64,000 bases of DNA from Blautia glucerasea. GTDB lineage: Bacteria > Bacillota > Clostridia > Lachnospirales > Lachnospiraceae. The stretch covers positions 1 to 64,000 of the forward strand of contig NZ_JAJBMO010000018.1 in the NCBI RefSeq assembly GCF_020537505.1, in the 5' to 3' direction. Position 1 is the stretch's first letter. Each line of letters begins with the position of its first letter. The notes below the pieces were generated by a model. The model was not told where the DNA came from. It did no database searches and saw nothing but the letters and a program-made list of their open reading frames with translations. This document shows positions 52,105-60,632 of the stretch, piece by piece. The position numbers were made by a program, and so were the translations under genes.

Positions 52105-52191
52105 TTTTGGAAAGTTTATTTGATTTTTGAAATAAGAAAATGATAATGCTGCCTGTAATGAGAAATAATTCTAATGAGAGGTGGAAAGAAG

Positions 52192-52527
52192 ATGAATGAA
52201 TTTTATGAAGCAGTATCGAATTTATTTGAGGAATTGCGCTGTGACTCCGGAGAAAGAGAATATACAGTACAGCCGGAAGAATGGAAAGAAGCAGAGAAGA
52301 ATTTGAAACAAATACAAAAGAAGCTGCCACTACATCTGGAAAAAATCCCAGAGCGTGAGCAGAATTTCTGGAATAAATATCTGGATCAGTTAGAACATTT
52401 CCATTATGAAGAGGAGCAGCGGGCTTATTACCAGGGAATGATGGATGTAGTTGAGTTTCTTATTAATATAGGGGCAATAAAGAAATCCACGAATGTTAAG
52501 AGAATGATAGAAAAATATGCACGTTAA
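52192..52527 (+). CDS. hypothetical ICE protein
   Basis: This 111-residue protein is acidic and largely helical (MNEFYEAVSNLFEELRCDSG ... YYQGMMDVVEFLINIGAIKK). The ATG at 52192 has GAGGTGG 7 nt upstream. It has no recognised domain or membrane segment. Proteins of this type sit between regulators and the sigma gene in several ICEs. The function is unknown. Confidence 0.68.
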   Translation: MNEFYEAVSNLFEELRCDSGEREYTVQPEEWKEAEKNLKQIQKKLPLHLEKIPEREQNFWNKYLDQLEHFHYEEEQRAYYQGMMDVVEFLINIGAIKKSTNVKRMIEKYAR

Positions 52528-52590
52528 GAGTGGCGGTATGGGAAACCATACCGCTTCTTCAGAATAATTCAGATAGAATTCAAATGAATT

Positions 52591-52950
52591 TCAGGGATCT
52601 TGTTTATCGTGGTCTGTAGGAATTTTGTATGTGCGCAGGTATGCTTCTACGATGGCAAGGATAGCGGTAATTTGCTCATCGTTGCATTTTGACAGGTACA
52701 TGAGCAGGCGTTGATAATCAAGATTATCTGTATGATTGTTTGGATAAAACAATGGTTCAGGAGGAACATTTAAAGCGCGTACCAGTTTTCTGATTTTATG
52801 AAAACTGGGAACTCGGCCCCCATTTTCAATTTCCTTTAAATATCGGCTGGACATTTCTGCTTTTTCAGCTAATTCTTCATAAGTCAATTTTTGCTCGTGT
52901 CGGGCGTTCTTAAAAAACAATCCCAGTTCTTTATCTGTTTGTTTTGGCAT
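52591..52950 (-). CDS. XRE-family regulator
   Basis: This 119-residue protein has a helix-turn-helix (LGLFFKNARHEQKLTYEELAEKAEMSSRYLKEIENGGRVPS) and a C-terminal helical part. The ATG at 52950 has GGAGG 8 nt upstream; an earlier in-frame ATG overlaps the ribosome site. Upstream lies a 6-bp inverted repeat TTTCTT-GA-AAGAAA at 52984-52997, a possible operator. It may control excision/transfer genes to the right. Confidence 0.83.
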   Translation of the reverse strand: MPKQTDKELGLFFKNARHEQKLTYEELAEKAEMSSRYLKEIENGGRVPSFHKIRKLVRALNVPPEPLFYPNNHTDNLDYQRLLMYLSKCNDEQITAILAIVEAYLRTYKIPTDHDKQDP

Positions 52951-52997
52951 ATGATACACCTCCATGTTTAGTGTATAGTTCCCTTTCTTGAAAGAAA

Positions 52998-53454
52998 ATG
53001 AACTAATATTTCACTAAAAAAGAGGGTGATATTTCACTTTTTAAAAGACATATAAAATTCTGAATTTCCGTAAAACAGATCCGGAGGTATTGGAAAGATT
53101 AAGAATTTTATTGTCTGGTATCACATCCGTCATTACGTGACGGATGAAATAGATAAATAGTTCAAAAAAGCAAATAAATTTCTTTACCTCAAAAAGTGAA
53201 TTATATGCCACAAGAAATGATGGCAAAATATTATCTTTTGATATAAATAGCGTCCGATGGGTTAAAAACTACCCATTAGGACGTTTTTTATATACCTCAA
53301 AATACAGGAAAAACAATTTTCTCGTATTTATTAAGAAATTTTTTAAAAATTTCTTCCCACACCCCGACAAATGCACTTATCCGTTTGGGATATGTGTGAA
53401 GGGGAAGCAAGAACTTTGCTTATTGCCTACCGGCGGGGAAGGAGGTGAACTCTT
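52998..53454. other. intergenic region with a 9-bp perfect inverted repeat
   Basis: No gene is supported in these 457 bases. CATCCGTCA and TGACGGATG flank five bases at 53124-53146 (perfect), not followed by T. A terminator follows at 53251. Such leaders before the sigma/HTH pair are common in Tn916-like elements and may hold regulatory RNA. Confidence 0.5.
53251..53288 (+). terminator. terminator/attenuator ahead of the sigma-factor gene
   Basis: CGTCC-ATGGGT and ACCCAT-GGACG form a stem with an 8-nt loop, followed by six T. It would stop transcription before 53455 unless relieved, as in the attenuation control upstream of Tn916 orf7/orf8. Confidence 0.75.
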
Positions 53455-53892
53455 ATGGAGCAATCCTCTTTTCAAGATGAGCAGACAGTCAGACATCAGT
53501 TTGATTCTCTGTGCAAGCTGGCATTGAAAAGTGAAGTTATTAATTATGAAAAGCATATGGCATATCGCCAGAAGTATGAAGTGATGTTGTCAGAATTATC
53601 AGAAAAGGAGTTGAGCAGACTTTTTATAATGGATGAGCATGAAATGGAAACACATCGTTTTCAGGTTCTGGGTTACGACATAGAAGTCAAAGATGCATTG
53701 ATTGCTGAAGCACTGCAGACACTTACTGAAAAGAAAAGGAATGTTGTGTTATTATCATATTTTATGGATATGAGTGATGCAGACATTGCCAGAGAAATGA
53801 ATCTTGTACGCAGCACAATTAATGAGCATCGTAGACGATCACTGGAACTGATGAGAAAAAATATGGAGGAATCTGCAAATGAAAAAAAGTAA
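53455..53892 (+). CDS. sigma-70 family factor (Tn916 Orf7-like)
   Basis: This 145-residue protein has a region-4 helix-turn-helix near its end (LTEKKRNVVLLSYFMDMSDADIAREMNLVRSTINEHRRRSLELM). In Tn916-like elements the Orf7 homologue activates excision and transfer genes. The ATG at 53455 has GGAAGGAGG 9 nt upstream and overlaps the next gene by 14 nt. Confidence 0.85.
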   Translation: MEQSSFQDEQTVRHQFDSLCKLALKSEVINYEKHMAYRQKYEVMLSELSEKELSRLFIMDEHEMETHRFQVLGYDIEVKDALIAEALQTLTEKKRNVVLLSYFMDMSDADIAREMNLVRSTINEHRRRSLELMRKNMEESANEKK

Positions 53893-54151
53893 AAAACAGA
53901 AATGCGCATTTGATTTGCTGCCATTCCATGTTATTGAGGCAGCATCAACTGGTGATACTGAGGCAATCCAGGCAGTGTTGAAGCATTATGAAGGGTACAT
54001 AACAGTTTTAGCTACCAGAAAAATGTTTGACGAATTTGGACAGGTGCATTACTGTGTAGATGAAACTCTGCGTCAACGCCTGGAAACAAAACTGATTACT
54101 AAGACCTTGGGATTTGATACGAAATCATATGTAAGGAAAAGTAATCAGTAA
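53879..54151 (+). CDS. HTH_16 domain protein (Tn916 Orf8-like)
   Basis: This 90-residue protein (FDLLPFHVIEAASTGDTEAIQAVLKHYEGYITVLATR ... VDETLRQRLETKLITKTLGFD) matches the helix-turn-helix family of Tn916 Orf8. It overlaps and is coupled with the sigma gene. It probably acts in the same regulatory circuit. Confidence 0.87.
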   Translation: MKKSKKQKCAFDLLPFHVIEAASTGDTEAIQAVLKHYEGYITVLATRKMFDEFGQVHYCVDETLRQRLETKLITKTLGFDTKSYVRKSNQ

Positions 54152-54306
54152 AGGGAGTATTTATATTAACTGCTAAAGATTTCTGCTCCCCTTTAGAAAT
54201 CCGTGGGCAGTGTAACTGTACCTTGAAAATTACATATAGTTAACTTGCAGGAACGTGTGAAATAGTGGAGCTATGTAGCAAATACGCGGAGACTATCTGC
54301 TTTTTA

Positions 54307-54331
54307 ACTTCCCGACAAATTGTCGAGAAGT
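54307..54331. repeat. 25-bp imperfect palindrome, copy 2
   Basis: It matches the palindrome after virD4 (14222-14246) at 22 of 25 positions. It lies in the 460-base gap between the Orf8-like gene and xis. Confidence 0.55.
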
Positions 54332-54427
54332 GTGGAAGTGAAAACTGAGGAAGTGCTGATTTTGGCATTGAAGGAAAGGTACGAGCGAGAAATATATTGT
54401 TACCAACAGAGCTTAGGAACTTTGTAG
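54332..54427 (+). CDS. possible short peptide upstream of xis
   Basis: This 31-codon frame starts at GTG right after the palindrome and reads VEVKTEEVLILALKERYERE, then IYCYQQSLGTL. The amphipathic helix looks coherent, but there is only a weak GAGAAG ribosome site and no recognised relative. It could be a leader peptide or chance. Confidence 0.3.
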   Translation: MEVKTEEVLILALKERYEREIYCYQQSLGTL

Positions 54428-54535
54428 CGAGGAAACTGTTTTTGATAATGATACTTCCGATAAAGATTCGGTCTGAAAAGATGGTGCAAATCCAATGAGG
54501 CCATGCCTGGTGGCTGCCTGCAGGTTTTTGATAAA

Positions 54536-54591
54536 ATGCCTGTTGATAAAAGAACATTTTAACCATGAAGTGTTTTTTTATCAGCGGGCAT
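54536..54591 (+). terminator. long hairpin directly upstream of xis
   Basis: ATGCC-G-TGATAAAA and TTTTATCA-C-GGCAT pair imperfectly over about 16 bp around a loop; the 3' arm is preceded by seven T. It ends 20 nt before the xis start and may work as an attenuator or as a binding site. Confidence 0.5.
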
Positions 54592-54610
54592 AAAAAGAGG
54601 GGGTGACAAT

Positions 54611-54805
54611 TTGGAACTTGAAAAGACTTTGTTGTCTGTAGAGGAATTCTGTACATATATGGGAATTGGAAAAACGAAAGCGAGAGAACTGCTTTCTAAT
54701 CCTAGTTGTAAGTATGTAGTTCGGGTCGGACGACGAGTGTTGATTCATAAGGAGCTTTTAGATGCTGAATTGAAGAAAAGTGCTAAGTTTCAATTGAAAA
54801 TGTAA
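54611..54805 (+). CDS. xis: excisionase (Tn916 Xis family)
   Basis: This 64-residue protein (LLSVEEFCTYMGIGKTKARELLSNPSCKYVVRVGRRVLIHKELLDAEL) has the winged-helix MerR-like fold of Tn916 Xis. TTG start at 54611 with GGGGGTG 7 nt upstream. It bends DNA at the ICE ends to favour excision by Int. An antitoxin-like gene lies between it and int, which is unusual. Confidence 0.9.
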   Translation: MELEKTLLSVEEFCTYMGIGKTKARELLSNPSCKYVVRVGRRVLIHKELLDAELKKSAKFQLKM

Positions 54806-54840
54806 TGTTCAACAAAAGTAAAAAAGGCGGTAATAGACAC

Positions 54841-54869
54841 TTGATGTTGAAGCACAATTATGCTACAAT
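54841..54869 (+). promoter_or_regulatory. promoter of the antitoxin-like gene
   Basis: TTGATG (54841-54846) and TACAAT (54864-54869) are separated by 17 nt, 22 nt before the ATG at 54892. It may also drive int. Confidence 0.7.
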
Positions 54870-54891
54870 ATGGAAGAAAGGAGATGAAAAG

Positions 54892-55128
54892 ATGCCCAGA
54901 ATAATTCCTATTAGAGAACTAAGAGATACGAATAGAATGTCAGAAATGTGCCATGAGTCAGAAGAACCAGTTTTTATAACGAAAAATGGCTATGGAGACA
55001 TGGTAATCATGAGTTTGGAAACTTTTGAAAAAAACTCTGGTATGAGTGACTTTTATGGAAATGTGAAATTTAAAAAAGGCAAGTATTCTGATAGGACAGA
55101 AGAAAAAGAGCATCCCATTTCCGAGTGA
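54892..55128 (+). CDS. Phd/YefM-type antitoxin, apparently without toxin
   Basis: This 78-residue protein has the Phd/YefM N-terminus (IIPIRELRDTNRMSEMCHESEEPVFITKNGYGDMVIMSLETFEK). The ATG at 54892 has AAAGGAG 8 nt upstream. No partner toxin follows: the next gene is int, and the toxin at 51164 belongs to another pair. It may control xis/int transcription through Phd-type DNA binding, or be an orphan that protects against a related toxin. Confidence 0.82.
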   Translation: MPRIIPIRELRDTNRMSEMCHESEEPVFITKNGYGDMVIMSLETFEKNSGMSDFYGNVKFKKGKYSDRTEEKEHPISE

Positions 55129-55192
55129 TCTGATAGACCGCCGATAGTTTTTACTTTTGAAATTGCAAGCAACAATTATGAAGGTGAAAATT

Positions 55193-56449
55193 ATGGGAAA
55201 AGACTTAAAAGGAAAAGAACTTGGCAGAGGTTTAACACAGAGACCTGATGGACGTTATATGGCGAGAGCGCAGGTTGCAGGAAAAAGCGTTTTATTATAT
55301 GGTTGGAAATTGAGGACTCTTAAAAAAGAATTTGCTGAAGCAGTGGAAGAAGCCAGAAAAGGTTCAATATGGTTAGGCTATGAAACTGATACTCTTACAT
55401 TAAATGAATGGTTTGAGGAATGGTACGAAAAATATAAGGCTCCGACATTGAAAAATGGAGGATCAGCTCAGTATAGGCGTAAATTTGTAAACTATTATGG
55501 TGTGAGAATTGGATCAAAAAATCTGAAAGATATTCGGCAATTACATGTTCAGACAGCGATTGCTGATATGCTCGAAGCTGGGAGATCATCGAAATCGGTC
55601 AGAGAAGCGACTGGTATTTTACAGAACTGTATTGAGGCAGCTATGGCGAATGGTTTAACTTCTATTAATCCGACTGTAGGAGTTGTTATTCCAAAGTGTG
55701 ATAAAGTTGAAAGAAGAGTACTGACAGTAGAAGAGCAGGAAATTTTTATAGAACATTTGGAAAGAACAAAAAGCTGGTATGAAGAAATGTATAAGCTGAT
55801 GTTGCTTACAGGAATGCGTATCGGGGAGGTTGGTGGACTTCAGTGGGGAGATATTGATTTTACGAATCGATTTATCAGTATAAAAAGATCTCTGTCATAT
55901 CAATATGAGGATGGCGTGAAAACTATGTTTTTTACATCACCCAAGACAGAAAATTCTGTCAGAAAAATTCCTTTTTTTGGAGAGACAAAAGATATACTAA
56001 TGAGGCAGTTTGAAAAACAGAAAGCCAAGCGAGCTGACATGGGAAAGAAATGGAAACAGCCCAAAGATATGGACGATCTGATATTCACTACATCATTAGG
56101 AACTCCAATAGGTCGTTATACGATTGAAAATGATATGAGAAACATTACAAAACAGATAAATGAGACGCTTCGAATAGAAGCGGAATATTCGGGAACAATT
56201 CCTAAGAAATTTGAAAGAGTCCATCCACATGCTTTGAGACATACTTTTGCAACAAGATGTTTTGAAAAAGGAATGACCCCTCGGACAGTACAGGAGATTA
56301 TGGGACACTCAAATTATAATACAACGGTGTCATATACACATGTATTGGACGATATAAAACTAAAAGAAGCAGAACGTTTGGGGGACTTCCTAGATAATAC
56401 GAAAGCAGCACAAAGAGTTGTGCAGGACGAGCTTCTTGGTATTATGTAG
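55193..56449 (+). CDS. int: tyrosine integrase of the ICE (Tn916/Tn1549 type)
   Basis: This 418-residue integrase has an N-terminal arm-binding domain (MGKDLKGKELGRGLTQRPDG, then RYMAR), a SAM-like core-binding domain and a C-terminal catalytic domain with Arg in TGMRIGE, HALRH, GHSN and Tyr in SYTHVL. The ATG at 55193 with AAGGTG 6 nt upstream fits the Tn916 Int N-terminus better than upstream starts. It catalyses excision and integration of the whole ICE. Arm-type repeats lie directly downstream. Confidence 0.93.
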   Translation: MGKDLKGKELGRGLTQRPDGRYMARAQVAGKSVLLYGWKLRTLKKEFAEAVEEARKGSIWLGYETDTLTLNEWFEEWYEKYKAPTLKNGGSAQYRRKFVNYYGVRIGSKNLKDIRQLHVQTAIADMLEAGRSSKSVREATGILQNCIEAAMANGLTSINPTVGVVIPKCDKVERRVLTVEEQEIFIEHLERTKSWYEEMYKLMLLTGMRIGEVGGLQWGDIDFTNRFISIKRSLSYQYEDGVKTMFFTSPKTENSVRKIPFFGETKDILMRQFEKQKAKRADMGKKWKQPKDMDDLIFTTSLGTPIGRYTIENDMRNITKQINETLRIEAEYSGTIPKKFERVHPHALRHTFATRCFEKGMTPRTVQEIMGHSNYNTTVSYTHVLDDIKLKEAERLGDFLDNTKAAQRVVQDELLGIM

Positions 56450-56536
56450 GCAATAGAATTACTCAATTAGTTACGTAATGAGGTTGTTGAAACGTTTTTA
56501 GACTGATTGTTAAAGTAATATAAAACTGAAAGATCC

Positions 56537-56668
56537 GCATAGCGGAAAATGCTGATTTTAACTGGATTATTCGCATAGCAGGTAGGAATGTAAGACTTAA
56601 AACTTTGCATAGCAGGAGGTATGTAAGTCGAAAATATCGCATCGCAGATGGGTAAATAATCTGATATT
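56537..56668. repeat. four direct repeats, probable integrase arm-type sites
   Basis: GCATAGC occurs at 56537, 56573 and 56607, and GCATCGC at 56639, at 36-, 34- and 32-bp steps, with similar flanks (AGG...TGTAAG...). Direct repeats at the int-proximal end are the DR-2-type sites bound by the Int N-terminal domain in Tn916-like elements. The ICE right end probably lies shortly after them. Confidence 0.65.
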
Positions 56669-56866
56669 TGCAGATCTTTAATAAGAACCATAAAACCTTT
56701 GAAAATCCAGTATTTTCACAATGTTATTAACTTAAGGAATCTTTTACATTTTGAAGTGTAAGAGGTTCCTTTTTTCTGCGATTTTGCTGTATAATAAAAA
56801 TAGATAATAGGTGTCTTTTCCATAGGGCAGGTGATTTTATAAAAAATTCTCAAAAACGTACCTGTT

Positions 56867-57236
56867 GTGATATCATCTTCTGAAAACTGCACATCCGGGA
56901 ACCGAAATATCACCCCAGGGTATTTAAAACAACGTATGAAGCTGAACACACTGGCTTTTTATGAGCTTTACCGCCATCATAACAGAAACTTTTACAAAGA
57001 CCCCGGTTTCTCTACTTTTCAAGGCTATCTGGCTTTAGCGGCAGATGGTTCAGGAGTCAATATCCCCACTACCAAGGAGAAACTGGAAAAATTTGGAACT
57101 TCCAGCAGAAAAGGAACAAAACCACAGGCGTCCATGGTTTTGGATGTCTATATGATGTCATGAATCGCATGATTTTGCATTCCGCATTATTACGTACTAT
57201 AGAACTCCCAAATTGGGAAAATAGTTTATGGTTATA
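56867..57236 (+). pseudogene. IS4-type transposase remnant
   Basis: The segment FYELYRHHNRNFYKDPGFSTF and ALAADGSGVNIPTTKEKLEKFGTSSRKGTKPQAS resembles the N-terminal catalytic part of IS4-like transposases (first DDE Asp in AADGS). After about 57135 the similarity continues in another frame (GFGCLYDVMNRMIL ... LWL) to a stop at 57234, so a frameshift has occurred. The C-terminal half is missing. It marks chromosomal DNA outside the ICE. Confidence 0.72.
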
Positions 57237-57290
57237 AATAAAGCGGTTTACATGAGAATATTTATTTTGCCTGTGGCAAATAGAAAAAAG

Positions 57291-57323
57291 ATGGTAGAAC
57301 TTCTGAGTTCTGCCATTTTTTTT
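57291..57323. terminator. rho-independent terminator
   Basis: ATGGTAGAAC and GTTCTGCCAT form a 10-bp stem (one wobble) with a 6-nt loop, preceded by A and followed by eight T; it may act in both directions. Confidence 0.75.
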
Positions 57324-57692
57324 GGGGGGTATTGTGGAACTACATGTATTACAGTAAAAGCATATTAGAATGTTGGAATCCCAAGGTCAAAAGTTTTATC
57401 GTGCAAGCTTCCGGAGAGCAAAAAGAATGTGATGGAGGCAGAGCGGTACTGAATGGAAAAAAGCTGTGTAGTTGCATAAAGATATAATTATCCGGGAGAT
57501 GCGTATGAAAAAGTGCTATAGACTCTTTTTCTTTGCATTGAAATCTGATATACTCATATAAGTCAGATGAAACTAACTAGAACTTATTTTTGTATTTTGC
57601 ATACAAATAAAACATTTTGATATTATTATAGAAATTGTTTGTTAAATACACATGCATGGTAATGAAAAAATTCTATAAAATGTGATTGGATA

Positions 57693-57820
57693 GTTACTGT
57701 TCACCATGTTCTCAGTAACACGCTTCGCGATGCACAGAATTTATGCTAATCACATAAATCCATGCCGTATGTTTTGGGATTTTGGCATATTCATGCCAAA
57801 ATATCTCGCGGAATAGTAAC
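57693..57820. repeat. MITE-like palindromic repeat
   Basis: A 128-bp unit is bounded by GTTACTGTTC and GAATAGTAAC (inverted, one mismatch). Inside is a perfect hairpin TTTTGGCAT-ATTC-ATGCCAAAA (57780-57801). No gene is seen in 57324-58039. The layout fits a non-autonomous repeat dispersed in the chromosome; copy number is unknown. Confidence 0.55.
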
Positions 57821-58039
57821 ATTCGATATCTGTGAATTGAATACTTTTTGCTGACTTGTTTTATATTTTGATTCATGTTAAACTAGTGTTAAAAAGTTAG
57901 GGGCAAAAGATTTTTTGACCCTGACTTGATATCTACGAATTGCTCTGCTGCAAAGCAGTTCCCTGATATCATGTTAATTCTTTTGATAAGCTTATGTAAG
58001 CTGACCAAAAGAACTGGTAGAAATTAGGGGGTTTTATAA

Positions 58040-58927
58040 ATGGAAATTGGGATTTTGGAGGAGTTCGTTTCCTTGGTAGAAACGAGCAGTTTTCAGGATA
58101 CTGCGTTTAATATGAATGTTTCACAGTCAGCTTTGACTAAGCATATTCAGAAATTGGAGACGGAACTGGGGACTTTGTTATTTGACCGTTCTGCAAGATC
58201 AATCAAAGTAAATGAATATGGCAGAATTTTATATCCATATGCAAAACAGATGATTGAGACGAGTCAGGAAGCTGTGGCTGCACTGGATGAATTGTCTGAT
58301 GACAATAAAAATGCATTTGCTATTGCATATGCACCTGTTTTGGGGCAGTATGGATTGATTGATCTTATCACGGAATTTACAAAAACACACCCGGATAATG
58401 ATATGCGTACATATGAGACATACCAGCCAATGAATTTGCTGAAGATGAAAAAATGTGATTTTGCATTTCTGGGAGAAGGTGAGGCTGCGGATCATAATTT
58501 TAACCAGCTGATTTATAAAACAGATCATTTGGCAGTTGTTCTGCCAAAGAATCATAAGCTGGCGGATAAGAAAAATGTTACCCTGGAAGAACTTGCGAAT
58601 GAGAAATTTATTTTACACGCGAGTGCTACCAGCATTCCTCATGAGGAGACTCAGAAATTTAACGAATTATGTGAGAAAAAGAAATTTATCCCACATATTG
58701 TAGCGGAATCGCAGTTTACTTCGACAATGATTCGTTATGTGCTTGGAGGATGTGGTGTTGCTGTTTTGAACAGGCTTCATATTCCAGCAGAGGCATTGGA
58801 GAAGTGCGCAATCGTGGATATTTCGCCTATAATTCGTTCGTATATTTATTTATTGTACAGACGAAAACTATCCTGTCCGGCGGCAACAGAATTTTTGCAT
58901 TTTATGATAGAAAAAATCAGTTTATGA
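58040..58927 (+). CDS. LysR-type transcriptional regulator of the nitrogenase-like locus
   Basis: This 295-residue regulator has an N-terminal winged helix (LEEFVSLVETSSFQDTAFNMNVSQSALTKHIQKLETELGTLLFDR) and a C-terminal periplasmic-binding-protein-like effector domain. The ATG at 58040 has TAGGGGG 9 nt upstream. It is followed by a terminator-like hairpin and the hydrolase/nitrogenase-like genes. Two identical palindromes at 59052 and 63219, each 28 nt before a -35 box, are the likely targets. Confidence 0.9.
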   Translation: MEIGILEEFVSLVETSSFQDTAFNMNVSQSALTKHIQKLETELGTLLFDRSARSIKVNEYGRILYPYAKQMIETSQEAVAALDELSDDNKNAFAIAYAPVLGQYGLIDLITEFTKTHPDNDMRTYETYQPMNLLKMKKCDFAFLGEGEAADHNFNQLIYKTDHLAVVLPKNHKLADKKNVTLEELANEKFILHASATSIPHEETQKFNELCEKKKFIPHIVAESQFTSTMIRYVLGGCGVAVLNRLHIPAEALEKCAIVDISPIIRSYIYLLYRRKLSCPAATEFLHFMIEKISL

Positions 58928-58953
58928 GAAACCGAAAGTTTATATCAGTTAAA

Positions 58954-58993
58954 AAATAAGACTAAAGTCTATAAGACGGAGGCCTTATTTTTT
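58954..58993 (+). terminator. probable terminator after the LysR gene
   Basis: AATAAG and CTTATT flank a small inner hairpin GACT-AA-AGTC, followed by a run of seven T. Confidence 0.5.
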
Positions 58994-59051
58994 TGATTTT
59001 TTGGATATATTATGCGATAGTATACTAAATTTTTTATGAATTATAACTATG

Positions 59052-59115
59052 TTTCCAAAATGGAAAGCGCAGTTATTGCAATGGAATTGCTAAAAACCAT
59101 CTGTGACGATACAAT
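59052..59115 (+). promoter_or_regulatory. LysR-type box and promoter of the hydrolase operon
   Basis: The perfect palindrome TTTCCA-AAA-TGGAAA lies at 59052-59066. TTGCTA (59087-59092) and TACAAT (59110-59115) with 17-nt spacer follow. The palindrome centre is 28 nt before the -35 start, about -63 from the expected start site, the usual position of a LysR recognition site. Confidence 0.8.
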
Positions 59116-59175
59116 AAGTCCATCAACATGAGCCGACATAAAAGAGTAAAAAACAAAAAGAAAGGAGTATTTCAA

Positions 59176-60546
59176 ATGAAAGGAAGACAAAAAGTAATTG
59201 CGGCATTATGTATTGCAACAATGCTGTCCGGGACCACAACAGGAGTATTTGCAGAAGAGACGGAAAAAGCTGCACAGGTATTGGCATCAGATGTAGTGCA
59301 GGAGGAAAACACAGATGTGGAATCGGGAATTAAGAAAATTTATACTGTAAATCACATTTATGGAGATGGTCAGAAAGTATCCAATGTTATTTTGGAGTAT
59401 CCAACAGCAATTTCAGGAGCCAGCCTTATACCAGATATGTTTGAGGTAAAGGACAGAAATATTACTGCTGTTCATACAAATAGTGAATGTGCTGTGACAG
59501 AAGAAAATGTAGATGGAAATTATGTAATTTTGGATTTGGAAATTCAGAGCCCGCTTTTGGACGACCGGTATGCTACAGACGGAAGAATCAAAGGAATGAC
59601 TGTAATTGATGATGCAACTGTAATTCAGCATCAGGATGTTACAGCTATTGACGGAACTGTTTTCGCTGGAAGCGAGGAAGAACATTCTACCTCCGCTGGT
59701 GATGGCGGTATCATGGGAAATGATGCTATTCTTACTCCGGATGTAGATAAGTTTGATGATAACCATTTCTTCAATGATCCGGAAACCCATACTGTTCTCC
59801 ATTACAATTTCTACAAACCGGATGGTTACCAGGATTCTGGAGAGAAATATCCACTGGTACTGTTTATTCCAGATGCAAGTGCAGTAAATTGTGATTGGGA
59901 ATATATTCTTCAACAGGGAAATGGAGGAACTGTCTGGACATCAGAGGAATGGCAGGCAGATAACCCGTGTTTCGTAGTTACCATGATTTTTGAAGACAAA
60001 TATATCAATGATTATTGGGAATATTATGAAGGCTATATGTATGGAACAATGAACCTGATCAAGGATTTGGAAGAAAAATATTCAGTTGATACAAGCAGAA
60101 TTTACACAACCGGACAGTCCATGGGTTGCATGGCTTCCATGGTAATGATGGAAAAAGATCCTGAACTGTTTACAGCTGCCTATATTATGGCCGGTCAGTG
60201 GGATGCAGAGCAGGTAAAAGATATTAAAGATCAGAATATGCTGCTTCTTGTTTCTGAAGATGACCCTGCATGTGAAAGACTTGATAAGAACGTAGCAAAA
60301 TGGGAAGAAGAAGGCGGCGTTGTTGCCCGTGCAACCTTTGATGGTATTGCAGCACCGGAAGATCAGTCTGCAATTATTGATGAAGCGTTATCATCTGATG
60401 CCAATATCTGCTATCTGAAGATTGCTGCTGGTACTGGAAGCATGGATGCAGATGGAAATGCTTTAAAAGGCGGACATAGAATGACATGGAGACTTGGATA
60501 TGATCTGCCAGGTGTTAAAGAATGGCTATTTTCGCAGACAAAATAG
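59176..60546 (+). CDS. secreted alpha/beta-hydrolase (esterase/peptidase-like)
   Basis: This 456-residue protein has a signal peptide (KVIAALCIATMLSGTTTGVFA, cleavage after about residue 26), an N-terminal beta domain (about 40-190) and an alpha/beta-hydrolase domain with nucleophile Ser315 in TTGQSMGCMA. The fold and motifs fit PHB-depolymerase/prolyl-oligopeptidase-like esterases. Asp and His of the triad are probably in the last 120 residues (LLVSEDDPA and GGHRMTWR). The ATG at 59176 has AAGGAG 8 nt upstream. It lies downstream of the first LysR box and may release the ligand handled by the nitrogenase-like enzymes. A terminator follows. Confidence 0.82.
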   Translation: MKGRQKVIAALCIATMLSGTTTGVFAEETEKAAQVLASDVVQEENTDVESGIKKIYTVNHIYGDGQKVSNVILEYPTAISGASLIPDMFEVKDRNITAVHTNSECAVTEENVDGNYVILDLEIQSPLLDDRYATDGRIKGMTVIDDATVIQHQDVTAIDGTVFAGSEEEHSTSAGDGGIMGNDAILTPDVDKFDDNHFFNDPETHTVLHYNFYKPDGYQDSGEKYPLVLFIPDASAVNCDWEYILQQGNGGTVWTSEEWQADNPCFVVTMIFEDKYINDYWEYYEGYMYGTMNLIKDLEEKYSVDTSRIYTTGQSMGCMASMVMMEKDPELFTAAYIMAGQWDAEQVKDIKDQNMLLLVSEDDPACERLDKNVAKWEEEGGVVARATFDGIAAPEDQSAIIDEALSSDANICYLKIAAGTGSMDADGNALKGGHRMTWRLGYDLPGVKEWLFSQTK

Positions 60547-60564
60547 GCAATAAGTTATAAAAGC

Positions 60565-60598
60565 AGGGCCGTCCATTGGAATGTGGGCGGCCCTTTTG
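60565..60598 (+). terminator. terminator after the hydrolase gene
   Basis: AGGGCCG-CCA and TGG-CGGCCCT form a GC-rich stem followed by TTTTGT. Readthrough would be needed for the nitrogenase-like genes unless they have their own promoter; none is obvious in the 35 bases left. Confidence 0.75.
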
Positions 60599-60632
60599 TA
60601 TATTTCAATGATCAGATAAGGAGAGAACTGGA

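Larger units (their letters stand above)
1..56690. mobile_element. Tn1549/CTn-type integrative conjugative element (partial, right part)
   Basis: Conjugation genes virD4, maff2, virB6, prgI, virB4, a cell-wall hydrolase, DUF4315, DUF4366 and topB run in the order known from Tn1549-like elements of Clostridia. They are followed by a MOBP relaxase/MobC module, a Tn916-like sigma/HTH pair, xis and a tyrosine integrase at the right end. The left end lies outside the window. The right limit is placed after the four arm-type repeats downstream of int; no att core could be proven. Two IMEs are nested inside and several genes are broken, so the element is probably not self-transmissible in its present form. 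Confidence 0.85.

Noticed and set aside
53041..53226. 61-codon - strand frame before the sigma gene
   Set aside because: Weak start, low-complexity Phe/Ile content, overlaps an inverted repeat; not supported.
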